Positions 54,708 through 64,000 of a stretch of 64,000 nucleotides of DNA are shown piece after piece. Under the pieces are notes generated by a model. That model did no database searches. It saw nothing but the letters and a program-made list of their open reading frames with translations, and was not told the DNA's origin. The stretch comes from Polyporus tsugae. Its lineage: Eukaryota > Basidiomycota > Agaricomycetes > Polyporales > Polyporaceae. The translations under genes and the position numbers were made by a program. Numbering within the stretch: position 1 is the first letter of the stretch; every line of letters begins with the position of its first letter. Location of the stretch: NCBI GenBank assembly GCA_024305745.1, contig JAHRBS010000012.1, positions 873,001 to 937,000 on the forward strand, given 5' to 3'.

Positions 54708-55167
54708 TTTCCAGGGAGCAGGTACAGTAGTAGACTCGCCGACGTTGACCACGACCTCGAACTCACTGCAGCCCGCCAGAGACGCGGATCGTGAGAGCCT
54801 CCTTCCTTTTCTAGTGCTCTCGGAGGCCCTAGACTGGGGTTAGGGGCACGTCGGTGTGTACGGTGACAGACAGTGCTCGGCTGAGTTGGCTTCCTGTCCT
54901 TTGCCTTTACCTCTCTTGACTGATCCCCCTTCGTCGCCATGCATCGCCAGACTCTCTGGACATCGTGCAAACAAGAGATGATATTTGGAGACTAGGCGTT
55001 AGTCGGACAGGTGCATACCTTTCCAAGTTTAGTTCCGTGCCGCGGTGCGGAACCCCGACCAAAGTTTCGTCATGTCATGCTGATGTGGGATTTGACCAGG
55101 TGCTCCTCCAGCGGTTTTGACTCGAGTCGTCCTCCTTCTCTCCCTCCGCATACAGGCAGATTGCGGC
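54708..55167. other. Divergent promoter region, MOB / NCS1
   Basis: 460 bp between divergent starts; no coding feature recognised. Confidence 0.5.
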
Positions 55168-57150
55168 ATGGCTTCCGAAAAGCAAATCATCTCCTCGGAT
55201 GTCGAGAAGGACGGTGGATCGCTGCTTGAGCTCTCCTACGCTCAACAGGATTGGCATCAATCCCACAAGTGGACACGGAGGTTCTTGCAATGGGGCTTGG
55301 AAACTAGAGGTGCGTGCTACCTTGCATATCTTTGTACTGCGATCCGCTCATCGTGTTTCGTAAAGGTATCACACCGGTTGCCGAGACGGACCGCGTCGAC
55401 ACCCAGTACAGCAAAATATTTTTTATCTGGCTGTCTGCCAACTTCAATATCTTATCGTACGTTCCTCCTTCCTTCCGTATCGAAACACGGATCTGACATG
55501 TAGTTGCAGCTTCTCTGCGGGCACGCTGGGACCAGTGATCTTTGGTCTCGGTCTTCGAGACTCGTGTCTAGTGATCCTATTCTTCAATCTACTTTGCAGT
55601 GCCCTCCCCGCTTACTTGTGAGTCATTGGCCCTCCTTCCGAATATCCATTAACCACTCCGTTAGTTCGACATGGGGACCCAAAACGGGTTTACGTCAGAT
55701 GTGCCAAGCTCGCTACAGCTTTGGGTTGGTCGTCTTGCTTTCCACACTGAGGCATAGATTAACGGCAAACTTGCAGTTACTTTGGCGTTATCATCCCAAG
55801 CATATTTAATTTAGCCTCCATGATCGGGTTCTGTATCCTCAACTGCATCCTTGGTGGTCAAACGTTAGCAAGCATAACCAATGGCAATCTCAGTTGGAGG
55901 TGCGTTGCCTCATGGGAAGATATTCGTCTGTGCGTGAGGTTAAGGCTCTATACAGCGTTGGTATTGTGATCATCGCTATCATCTCCTTATTGGTGAGACT
56001 TAATCTCGCGCTTCCTGTGTTCAACTGGGCAAGCTAATCTGAGATGATGTCAGGTGTCATTCTGTGGCTACCGAGTCCTCAATTGGTACGAACGTCTTGC
56101 GTGGATCCCAGTGTTGATTGGATACCTTGTTGCTCTCGGCGTTGGCGGCAAGCACCTCCGCAACGAACCTTCCTCGGCACAAGCGACTCCTCAGACCATC
56201 CTTTCGTTCGCTGCGACTATCGCCGGTTTCGTCATAACATACTGTCCCCTCGGTTCAGACTTTACCATTTACTACAAGTCTTCTGTGCCGAGGTATGTAA
56301 CACACCTCGGACCGCCGCCCGACTCAAACTGATTTGAACCCCGCAGTTGGAAGATATTCATGTACTCATATCTCGGATTCAACATCCCCATTGTATGCCT
56401 CTTCCTTCTGTTATCCAGCGCTTTTAGTTTGAACGCATTGTCATAGATCTCCTTGCAATGCCTTGGGGCAGCAGTAGTCCTGGCTGCTCCATCTGTTCCT
56501 GCATGGAACGAGGGATATGGTAACGGCAACGTCGGCGGCCTGATCGAAGCTATGCTCCAGCCGACAGGCAACTTTGGGAAGTTCCTCACTGTGCTCATGG
56601 CGCTGAGCGTGACGGCGAACATCGCGCCGACGTTCTATTCCTTCAGCCTGAGCTTCCAAGTGTTCATCCCGCCATTCGCCGTCATCCCCCGCTACATGTT
56701 CTCGTTCCTCGCGACCGCCCTGTAGGTCTCTCCAAACTGCGCATCCCCGTTCATACGCTGACCATCCCACCTAGCCTCATCCCTATCTCGATTGTCGGTG
56801 CCCACAAGTTCTACGACACCCTCACCAACTTTCTCTCGCTCATTGGCTACTGGGCGAGCGCCTTTGGCGGCATCGTCCTCGTCGAGCACCTCGTCATCCG
56901 TCGCGGCGACTTCTCCGCGTATGACTACCGCTTCTGGGACGACTACCGCCGCCTCCCCACCGGTCTCGCCGCGCTCGGTGCGTGTCTGCTCGCGTGTGCG
57001 CTCATTGTCCCGTCGATGGACCAGGTGTGGTTCGTCGGGCCGATCGCGGAGAAGACGGGCGACATCGGGTTCGAGCTCGCGTTCGCTTCTGCGGCGCTGT
57101 TTTATGTCCCGCTAAGACGTTTGGAGCTGAGGTTCCGGCCGTTAGTGTGA
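55168..57150 (+). CDS. NCS1-family purine-cytosine permease (Fcy2-like)
   Basis: Plasma-membrane H+ symporter of the nucleobase:cation symporter-1 family. Ten exons (55168-55309, 55366-55456, 55510-55617, 55665-55724, 55777-55899, 55956-55992, 56054-56292, 56347-56392, 56447-56721, 56775-57150) give 498 residues and about 12 TM helices. Characteristic blocks: RGITPVAETDRVDTQYSKIF, FFIWLSANFNILSFSAGTLG (TM1 substrate region), STWGPKTGLRQMCQARYSFG, SLLVSFCGYRVLNWYERLAW, GSDFTIYYKSSVPSWKIF and IGYWASAFGGIVLVEHLVIR. All are features of fungal Fcy-type transporters for cytosine, adenine, guanine or hypoxanthine. The specific substrate cannot be told. All joins keep frame and no defect was seen. 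Confidence 0.93.
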
Positions 57151-57788
57151 AAAGTGGGGCGATCGGTCTGGGGATGGGCTGAGGTTCCATGGGTAGTGCA
57201 AGTAGACCACGTAGCCACTGGTAGGACAAAAGTATAGACTAGATCAGCTTCGACATTGTATGGGGGCGAGCGTGATCGAAGTATATCTCGGGGTTGGTTC
57301 TGAAGCTTGCACTACAGATCCCGCCATGCCCCTCCCAAGCAAGAGGGCGACGATGACGGCCGGCCAAATATCCGATTCGCTGCCCTTGTCACGGTCGCCT
57401 ATACTGGGACTTATGGTTGCGGATGAGGACATAGAAAGAGCTAACATCCACAATGTCCTATGTGAGCACTTCCGTGGCATTATTGCGCAGTACAAGATTC
57501 GTTCGAATGTAACCTGCATTGCAACCCAATGTCCATGCTACCCTCCCAAATACCCAACCACGTACATATATGTCTTTACTTGTGTCAACGCCCCCAAAGG
57601 GCTTCGTGAAAGGCTCCTGATGCTATCGTCCGCACTGGCCGGGGCACCGTTCTTGGCGACCTGAGACCGTATGCGATGGCATCATGGGCTCTCGTATGAG
57701 ATAGACGTCGACTGACGGATGGGAATCCCGCAGAGCAGCATGCGGAAGCATAGGGCTTTGGACCGTTCACCCATGCCCTCTGCGACGA
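57151..57788. other. Convergent intergenic region, no gene seen
   Basis: About 640 bp; a plus-strand ORF at 57260-57664 has no motif and overlaps the likely NCS1 3' UTR. Confidence 0.45.
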
Positions 57789-59289
57789 TCAAGCCGGCGA
57801 TAGAGGAAGAGCGTGATACAGGTCCGTGCACGAGCTTGACCAGGAAGATGAAGTGTTCCGAGAGAGTCTCTCCGGTTCCCCATTTCCCCAACCCCTGACA
57901 ACGTTCCATGAGGACCGCTCTTGGAGGAGTTTCTCTCGGGAAGAGGAAAAGAGACAGGAAGATGGCGCCTCATTGGACAGCACTCCCAATGTCACAGAGC
58001 GCGGTGATAGGCAAGATTGGGGCGGGGAGGGCAGGTTTATGGTGCCAGTGTCTAGAATCCCCTTTTCATTTGTAGCTGTCGTGTCGAACGTTGTGGTATC
58101 CGTGATAAACTGCATGGTTTGCACCGGTGTTGGAGTGAAACCACCTTGGGCAAGTATGCGATTCCACTTGACGCTAACCATGATGAGCAGTGGTGGGATT
58201 CCCTGTTTACCACCGCTATTAGCACTTGATCGTGGCATGAACGGACATTGTATACAAACCTGGAGTTGTCCCAACATTGGCAAAAGCGCATTTTGCATGG
58301 GGCTGTTTATCCCGCATGCCACGACAGTTAGGATCGCGACCGCTGTGTAGGGCAGTGCGCTCTCCACGATTATACAAACCGCGAAGGTATACATTCTATC
58401 GTCTTGGTTGCCGTAGAATTGGCGGAACGTGTGCCTATGCCACAGCAAACGTAGAATGATTGCGGCGGTGAGGATGATGTTGATCGAGAGCGACAAGCTC
58501 AAGTACGCCAGAGACGGAACCGTGGTCGCGTCCGTCCACAGGTTCTCTGCTGACTGGCTGATATTTGGGAGGAATTTGGATCCCACCCCTGAGGGAATAT
58601 TTGTCAAGGAAAAGCGATAGGATATGCTGACGCAACACACACCTACGAGGGAAAACAACATCACTGTACTCACGAAGAGTGCCCGTTTCGTGGATCCGAA
58701 AAGCCGATAGAAGCGATACAGCTGTGTTGAGGTGTGAGTGGAGCGAGCAACTGCTCAATATATATACCCACACATACAATCATCCCGTCAGCAAACCAAT
58801 TCAGAATCACATACCTAGTCCCACAATTGTTAAGTACATGTATTTGTATTCTTCAAGTAGGATGAATGCTTACACTGTCGTTGTAGAGAGAGTAAGGCCA
58901 TCCCTCGAAGTCTCTACAATGTAGGCAAGTGGGCCGCCACGAAAATTTCGGTGGAGAATGAACGCTCTGTGGTTCAGCGACGTCTGAAGACAAAGCCCAA
59001 TGGTTGCAAGGAGGAAGAGCAGTATGGCGTATGCAAAGAGGCCCCAGTTCTGTCCAGAACATGGTGTCACGACTGTCCCCTTGGGCGGTCGAATGCAGTG
59101 GAGTCGGATGAGAAACATGAAAAGAGCAAGTTGGAAACCTGCAACGAAGATTAAATGACTTCTTTCGAGAGACGATTCAGATACAACATTCATACCATAG
59201 GTGAGGTTGGACAAGATAATACCAACCATGTTTGCCGTCTCGACGGATGTTTGGTCGAAAGGCAGAGTGGATGTATATGGTGGTGCCAT
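57789..59289 (-). CDS. Basidiomycete-type 7TM membrane protein of unknown function
   Basis: From ATG 59289 (MAPPYTSTLPFDQTSVETAN) the exons read through MVGIILSNLTYG, then, after introns, ALFMFLIRLHCIRPPKG, WGLFAYAILLFLLATIGLCL, HRNFRGGPLAYIVETS, and from about 58600 to 58230 SLAYLSLSLSINIILTAAII, RLLWHRHTFRQFYG, ESALPYTAVAILTVVACGIN and LLPMLGQLQ joined to GIPPLLIMVSVKWNR. This layout of seven helices with a cytoplasmic loop HRHTFRQ is that of a large uncharacterised family confined to Agaricomycetes, which I know only as hypothetical membrane proteins. The tail of about 120 residues is Ser/Pro-rich. Exact borders between 59200 and 58650 are tentative. Not related to the receptor at 17.1 kb by any motif I can see. 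Confidence 0.75.
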
Positions 59290-59987
59290 TGGATGTCAGG
59301 TGTTGTACGGGTGCTGGAGGAGGTGTTGGTAGTTGGAGTCCTGCACTCAGCCTACGTTCTTGTGCTCCCAAGTTCTCTTCCCGCCTTTATACGATGTGAA
59401 CTGAACACAATCACGAGTGCTGGTTGATCCGCAGGTTGTTTGTGCCTCAAAATACGACCCTAGCCCTCCTACATACATCGGATTCTGGAAGGTCGAAGCA
59501 AACCAGTCCCGAGAGACGTGCGTCCACAAAGCCAGAAAGGGAGTCTCGAGGAATGAAGCCGCGCGCCTGCCCTTTGACAAATGAAACCAAGTTCGACTGG
59601 CACCGCATCCCCTGTGTTGACCGCATGCCTACCCGGGTTCTGGCAAGGACGAAACGACGTACTATGTTTACAAGGATTGTCATAATCGGGCTGCTTAGTA
59701 GCGCCGGGGTCCTCGTAAGTGGGGAAACTGGTATCAAAGGTACCAATCGTCAGTGGTGACCAGAAAGCCCGTTTGGAAGGAAATCACGTCTAAGAATGGG
59801 CACTGATTCCGATCGCGATTACAGTGTACATCCTACTCAGGTGTCCGTTTGCCTTGGTCAAAGAGTGGTCAATAGGTATGAATGTCGCACACAGCATCGA
59901 TACTGGGAACACGGACCGGTGATCTACAAACCGTACAAATTCCACTTCGCCCATTATTTAAGTCGATTAGCGCATATCAAGGACCGC
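59290..59987. other. Intergenic region, no gene seen
   Basis: 700 bp upstream of the 7TM gene and downstream of the glomulin-like gene; a 111-codon plus-strand ORF at 59424-59759 has no motif. Confidence 0.45.
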
Positions 59988-61999
59988 TCACAGTGCGATA
60001 CCGTTAATAGCACCTTCCACACGTTCAAGCCACATATCCAGGATGCCTAACTGCAGGGCAGCGTCGTGGTCGTGCTCCCGATCCACATCGAAGCCTAAGT
60101 CTGGCACAGGCGCTGGGTTATGTAGTGGCAGCGGACGACCGGGAAAGCAACTCACCTTCCTTCCACTCCACGAGGCGCATCCGCAGCGGTCGCAGCAACG
60201 TGCTCTGTACATTACTCAGCGAATTTTTGTCGCGAACACCAGTCTATTCGGGTAGTCAGCTCAACTGAGGAGGGTGAGTCGCGAATATGCCGAGAGCGTA
60301 CCCGGTTCTGCGCGTCCCTGAGCAGCAGCACGTAGTAGAACCCGAGGCACTCGACCAGCCGCAGCGGCTCTGGGCTCTCCAGGAAGTCGTCTAGAAGGAC
60401 CGAGTCCAAGAGGTCTGGTGGGTCGGGTCGAAGGACTAAAGGACCAAAGGTCGCAAGGAGTTGCGGGGAAGCGAAGAGGTTCTTATCGCTGCTGGAGAGC
60501 CCCTCAAGGACCGCCTCCTTGAGCAAACCGACGGCGGCAGCCCTCATCTGCGGTGGCAGTTCTTCGTCGCCAAAGAGATCTTGCAGGAAGCGGAAGCGCA
60601 ATGGAGATGGGGACAACCCGAGGACGAGCGAGATGACCCGGAAGGTGTAGTGCCTGACGTTTGGGTCCGGGTGATTGCTTGCGACATGGGGAAGTAAGTG
60701 GATGAGGGGCGCAATGAGATCCGTGGTAAGCTCTGTTCGAGGAGTCGCGGATCGTAGAGGCGCCAACGAGGATATTAGGATAGAGAGAACCTCGTCGAAA
60801 GCCACGTTCGATTGGATGGACGACAGGACAATAGGATAGAACGCAGTCAGGGTGGATACCGAGAAGGTATACGAGGGCTCGTGTGCCAGGAGGACAAGAG
60901 AAGCCAAGGAAGGGCGAGATTCGCAGAGGCGTGGTGTAACGTTTAAGGCGCCAAGAGCCGACTGGAAATGAAATAAGGTCATGACTCCGCTGACTTGTGA
61001 TGCCACTTACCCAGGTACTTGTGAGAACATCCTGTGAACCTGAACCCGAAGGCGCTTCCTGTTGCGGAATGACCAACCTAGAGAAGTGGGCGACAAACGC
61101 TTTCTGCGCAAGATTGCTATTGATAGCGTTTGCTAAACTCTCAGTGGTGGCCTCTAAGAGAGACTGCAGGAGTGCCTGCACAATAAACATCAGCACATTG
61201 CTGCGAATCGTAAACATTCACTAATATCACCTTCGTTTTCTCATTGGCCCCGCTCGATAGAGCCAGTACAAACTCAGAGATAGCGATAAAGAGGGTACGG
61301 CTTTCGTCAGAAGTAGCCGTCTGACCTGCAAGGGTAATAACAGAACTAAGTTCTGAAAGCCGCGACGCCAAAGCCTCCTCCGGAGACTTCTTCCATTTCG
61401 GCAGTCGTAGGATTGCTAGAAGCCGGTTCAGCCACAGCTGTGGACGAGGAAAGAGATGACCTACTGGCCGAGTACGCATCGAGAAGCCGGACTAGCTGGC
61501 GGGCTGGGCTCAGCCGCAGCGACTCGCTGTCATCTTCGCCGCTCTGCAATGTCCGATCCAGAGTTTCTACGACTTCCTCCACAGCCATGACGACCTCCTT
61601 GGCGCTGCATTCCCTGGATATGAGACCGATGAGTTCATCGGTACCATCCTCGGGGATTGACACCACAATTGGAATGATGGTCAAAGGTTCCTATCCAAAG
61701 AAAACGTCGGCGCGGCTCCCAATTTCGGAACGCTGTCTGTACTCACAAGAGAGGTTGCGCAGCCGCTCTCTCTCACGGCCTTCACAATGCTACTGAGGTT
61801 GTGTTTAGGCTTATCATCATGCACCGCCGTAGTTATGAGATTCGTAAGCGTAATGCTGAGATCCTAACTTGCTGGTTCAATCAATGCATACAGTAATCTG
61901 CTACCCGCCCAAACTGACCTAACCTACCTCATCGACTTCATGATCTTCAAGAGAGAGCAGTGCCTTCAACTTTATCGCAGAAGAAGAAGGTTCAGACAT
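59988..61999 (-). CDS. Glomulin/ALF4/YAP-binding-like helical-repeat protein (DUF1760-like)
   Basis: Multi-exon gene of about 560 residues. Exon 1 (61999-61928) is MSEPSSSAIKLKALLSLEDH...DE; next, via a TTAG acceptor, DLSITLTNLITTAVHDDKPK to SGCATSL, then EPLTIIPIVVSIPEDGTDEL, ECSAKEVVMAVEEVVETLDR and further helical exons, including TTESLANAINSNLAQKAFVA, a long exon from about 61006 to 60310 (LIAPLIHLLPHVASNHPDPN) and a last exon ending WLERVEGAINGIAL. The predicted fold is an all-helical HEAT-like solenoid. The opening and the SPARQLVRLLDAYSA block recall fungal glomulin/YAP1-binding proteins, which regulate a cullin-RING ligase or the Yap1 oxidative-stress factor. The family assignment is from memory and tentative; the gene itself is well supported by intact joins. 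Confidence 0.65.
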
Positions 62000-62225
62000 T
62001 GCGCCAGCTGCAGAAGTTATGGATGCGAGGAGATCTGTGAAACTAATCGTGGTTGGTGGTGGTCCGGTGGACGGGATCCAAGCGACAAGCCGCAAACCTC
62101 CGTGGGCCTGTGGCAACAAACGCCCACCCCGTCAAGCGCGCTAACGATGTGATGTAACGTCTCGTCGAAAGCATCGATATTTCCGTCTTTCTACACATGT
62201 ACGCAGAGCCTCACAGGAAATATGT

Positions 62226-63618
62226 TTAGCCAGCCCCAGCACTTCTCCACCACCTCACAGCGCCGTCCTCTCCGCCAGTCACATATGCACCGGATGTGCC
62301 ATGTGCAGGTGGCTTTGGTCTCCACGAGACCGACCAAACCTCGCCCTGCTCCTGTACCGTGGAAACCGCCGCCCTGGCGGTGATATCCCAGACTTTCGTA
62401 GTTTTGTCCGCAGAGCCAGAGACAGCAAGTCTGCCGTCAGGCGAGATGTCCGTACTGAGGACCCAGGAGGAGTGTCCGCTGAGGGTTGCGACCGCTCCAG
62501 ATCCAGGCTTGCCAGAGGACGATACACGAACATCGTGCAGGATCAGGCGTTTGTCTTCTGACGCAGACAGTAGCAACTGTTCGCACGAGCATGTACATCA
62601 GAATAATGTGGATAGAGCTGGCACAGAATGAAAACGTACTGTCGAATCTGCTGACCAGGCGAAAGATCGGACGGCCATGGCGTGCGAGCTATATGCCACC
62701 TGAATGGAATTTGACGCGATGTCGAAAACGAATATTTGCCCTGCCTCTGACGACATGGCCACTCGCGATCCATCTGGGCTCTAGAGTACAAGAAAGTAAG
62801 AACGCGTTCATCGGATGGGTTTGGAAGCGAGCGAGAGGAACGGGCGCGAAGGGAAGCGGACAGACACCAACTCAAGTTCGCGAATGACCCACATATTTAC
62901 AGTGCATGCCAAATTTGTTGCGGCCGCTGGTGAGAGTTGCACGTCGCTCCCCAAATGACCCGGGTTCCGCGGAGTGGATAGTGACGTTTCCTGAACCGCC
63001 TGTGGAAGCATATGTTCCGCCTCGGGGATTCAGGGACACGGACCATGCTATACGAAGGAAAGGTCACAGGATAGAATATAAAATTGGTGTTTCATGTGGG
63101 ATGCGACGGGATATGTGGATGGGGAAGAGCACAATAGTTATGAGGATGAATGTATGCGTATAGACACTGGGGGACGTACAAGGTTCTGTCGCTTCCGCTC
63201 CCGCACTCCTCGCGTAGCTCTCGAAGGAACCCTTGACCTCCCCATCTTCCAGATCCCACAAGGACGTGAGGCCCTCAAGCGTATTGTACAGAGCGAGCTT
63301 TCCGGTAGGGTCCACGCTGAGCGAGACGATGCCGAGAGTGTGGGGCGGCCGTGAACGCGAGACCTGTCCGGAGATGGAGTCCCATTGCTTGATTACACCG
63401 TCGGCAGATACACTGAGCACTGTGTCGGCAGTCGTCCAGTTCACCGCCCATACTGCGTCCGAGTGCGCTGCGTCGGTTGTACATGAGTCTTCCGGTTAGG
63501 GTGCGAAGGCGCGCGACGCGACGTACGTTCCGCGCCATCGTGCGCGTGAAGGAAGGCGAGACTCTGTGTGATCTGTGTGAGACAAACGTAAAGCCCGATG
63601 GACGTAAACGAATACCAT
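62226..63618 (-). CDS. SKI8: SKI8/WDR61-like WD40-repeat protein
   Basis: WD40 propeller of the SKI8/WDR61 family, shared by the cytoplasmic superkiller (exosome cofactor) complex and, in some lineages, Paf1C and meiotic recombination. Repeats visible: DAVWAVNWTTADTVLSVSAD, GVIKQWDS; PHTLGIVSLSVDPTGKLALY, GLTSLWDLEDGEVKG; AMSSEAGQIFVFDIASNSIQ; SSHAMAVRSFAWSADS; LLLSASEDKRLILHDVRVSS; GHSSWVLSTDISPDGRLAVS, GSADKTTKVWDI; EVWSVSWRP ending GGEDGAVRWW. This order and wording is that of basidiomycete Ski8 homologues. The first coding exon may consist of the ATG alone (63616-63618) followed by a 51-nt GTATTC...ACAG intron and ITQSLAFLHAHDGAE; the start is therefore uncertain. It lies head to tail with the glomulin-like gene. 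Confidence 0.85.
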
Positions 63619-64000
63619 CTATCCTTGTTTTGTGACTAAGTGAGGCGTATAATGGACGAGATTGCTTACAGCCTGTGCGGAGAAGTGGAAGAAGCGGCGC
63701 TGGTGATGTTGGCGAAGCGCCCTGGGGACGGAAGGTTCGACAAGGCGCTACGATCTAGCTCAAGCTGACTGTAATCTTTTCCTTCAAGTTGGCTAATGTA
63801 GGACGCGAGAGAGGTCCATCTATAGATGCTACGGTGCACTGTGACTTTGATATAAAAGATGTCCCGACCCGGAGGTTAGCCATCTCCGAAAAACTTGGGG
63901 AAGCACACATGGAGTCCATTAGCGTCATCCGCGACCGTCCTCATTGCTGCATAGTCGCAATATTAGACCGAGTACACCCAATGTATACCCAGAATATAGA
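63619..64000. other. Right end, upstream of SKI8; no gene seen
   Basis: Expected to hold the SKI8 promoter. A TATAAAA lies near 63851 on the plus strand. No supported ORF. Confidence 0.4.

Noticed and set aside
1..64000. CRISPR arrays, bacterial operons, rRNA genes
   Set aside because: None seen; repeats present are LTRs and inverted repeats, and the genes are intron-rich eukaryotic genes.

Overview
The window is nuclear DNA of a filamentous basidiomycete, most likely an Agaricomycete. The evidence is that almost every gene is split by many short introns (about 48-80 nt, GTRNGT...YAG with CTNAC-like branch sites), genes lie close together on both strands, and the families fit: an expanded and divergent G-alpha, a BTB/POZ protein, a cytochrome-b5-fused delta-9 desaturase, a MYND protein, a QDE-1-type RNA-dependent RNA polymerase and a chromodomain-bearing Ty3/gypsy element. 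There is no sign of bacterial or organellar DNA, CRISPR or operons. Exon joins below were worked out by hand from splice sites, frame and family similarity.

Layout: 0.5-7.7 kb holds two related multi-intron MFS transporter genes (minus strand) on either side of a plus-strand MAPEG/microsomal glutathione S-transferase gene, a possible detoxification neighbourhood. 8-10 kb is unresolved. 10.1-12.8 kb has ATP19 (F1Fo subunit k) and a DUF4048-like protein. 13.4-15.2 kb has a single-pass membrane protein. 17.1-25.0 kb has a 7TM receptor and a highly unusual G-alpha on the same strand, about 3.7 kb apart. 26.2-27.9 kb is the stearoyl-CoA desaturase.

28.5-37.4 kb is a transposon nest. A near-complete Ty3/gypsy chromovirus-like element (29788-36262) has two 444-bp LTRs, a gag ORF and a pol frame broken by four TGA codons. 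Next to it lies a decayed hAT transposase that carries a related solo LTR with a perfect 5-bp target duplication. The nest abuts the 3' end of an RNA-dependent RNA polymerase gene of the RNA-silencing type (37.5-42.7 kb).

43-64 kb is gene-dense: an RRG7-like nuclease-fold protein, a PB1-like small protein, a MYND zinc-finger protein, a BTB/POZ protein, a MOB/phocein protein with a very long acidic tail, an NCS1 purine/cytosine permease, a basidiomycete 7TM protein, a glomulin/YAP-binding-like helical protein and a SKI8/WDR61 WD40 protein.

The most striking observations are (i) an 11-nt complementarity in the gypsy element that looks like Tf1-type RNA self-priming, (ii) all pol stops being CGA-to-TGA changes, (iii) a G-alpha with His in place of the catalytic Gln and no N-terminal Gly, and (iv) the solo LTR nested in the hAT reading frame.
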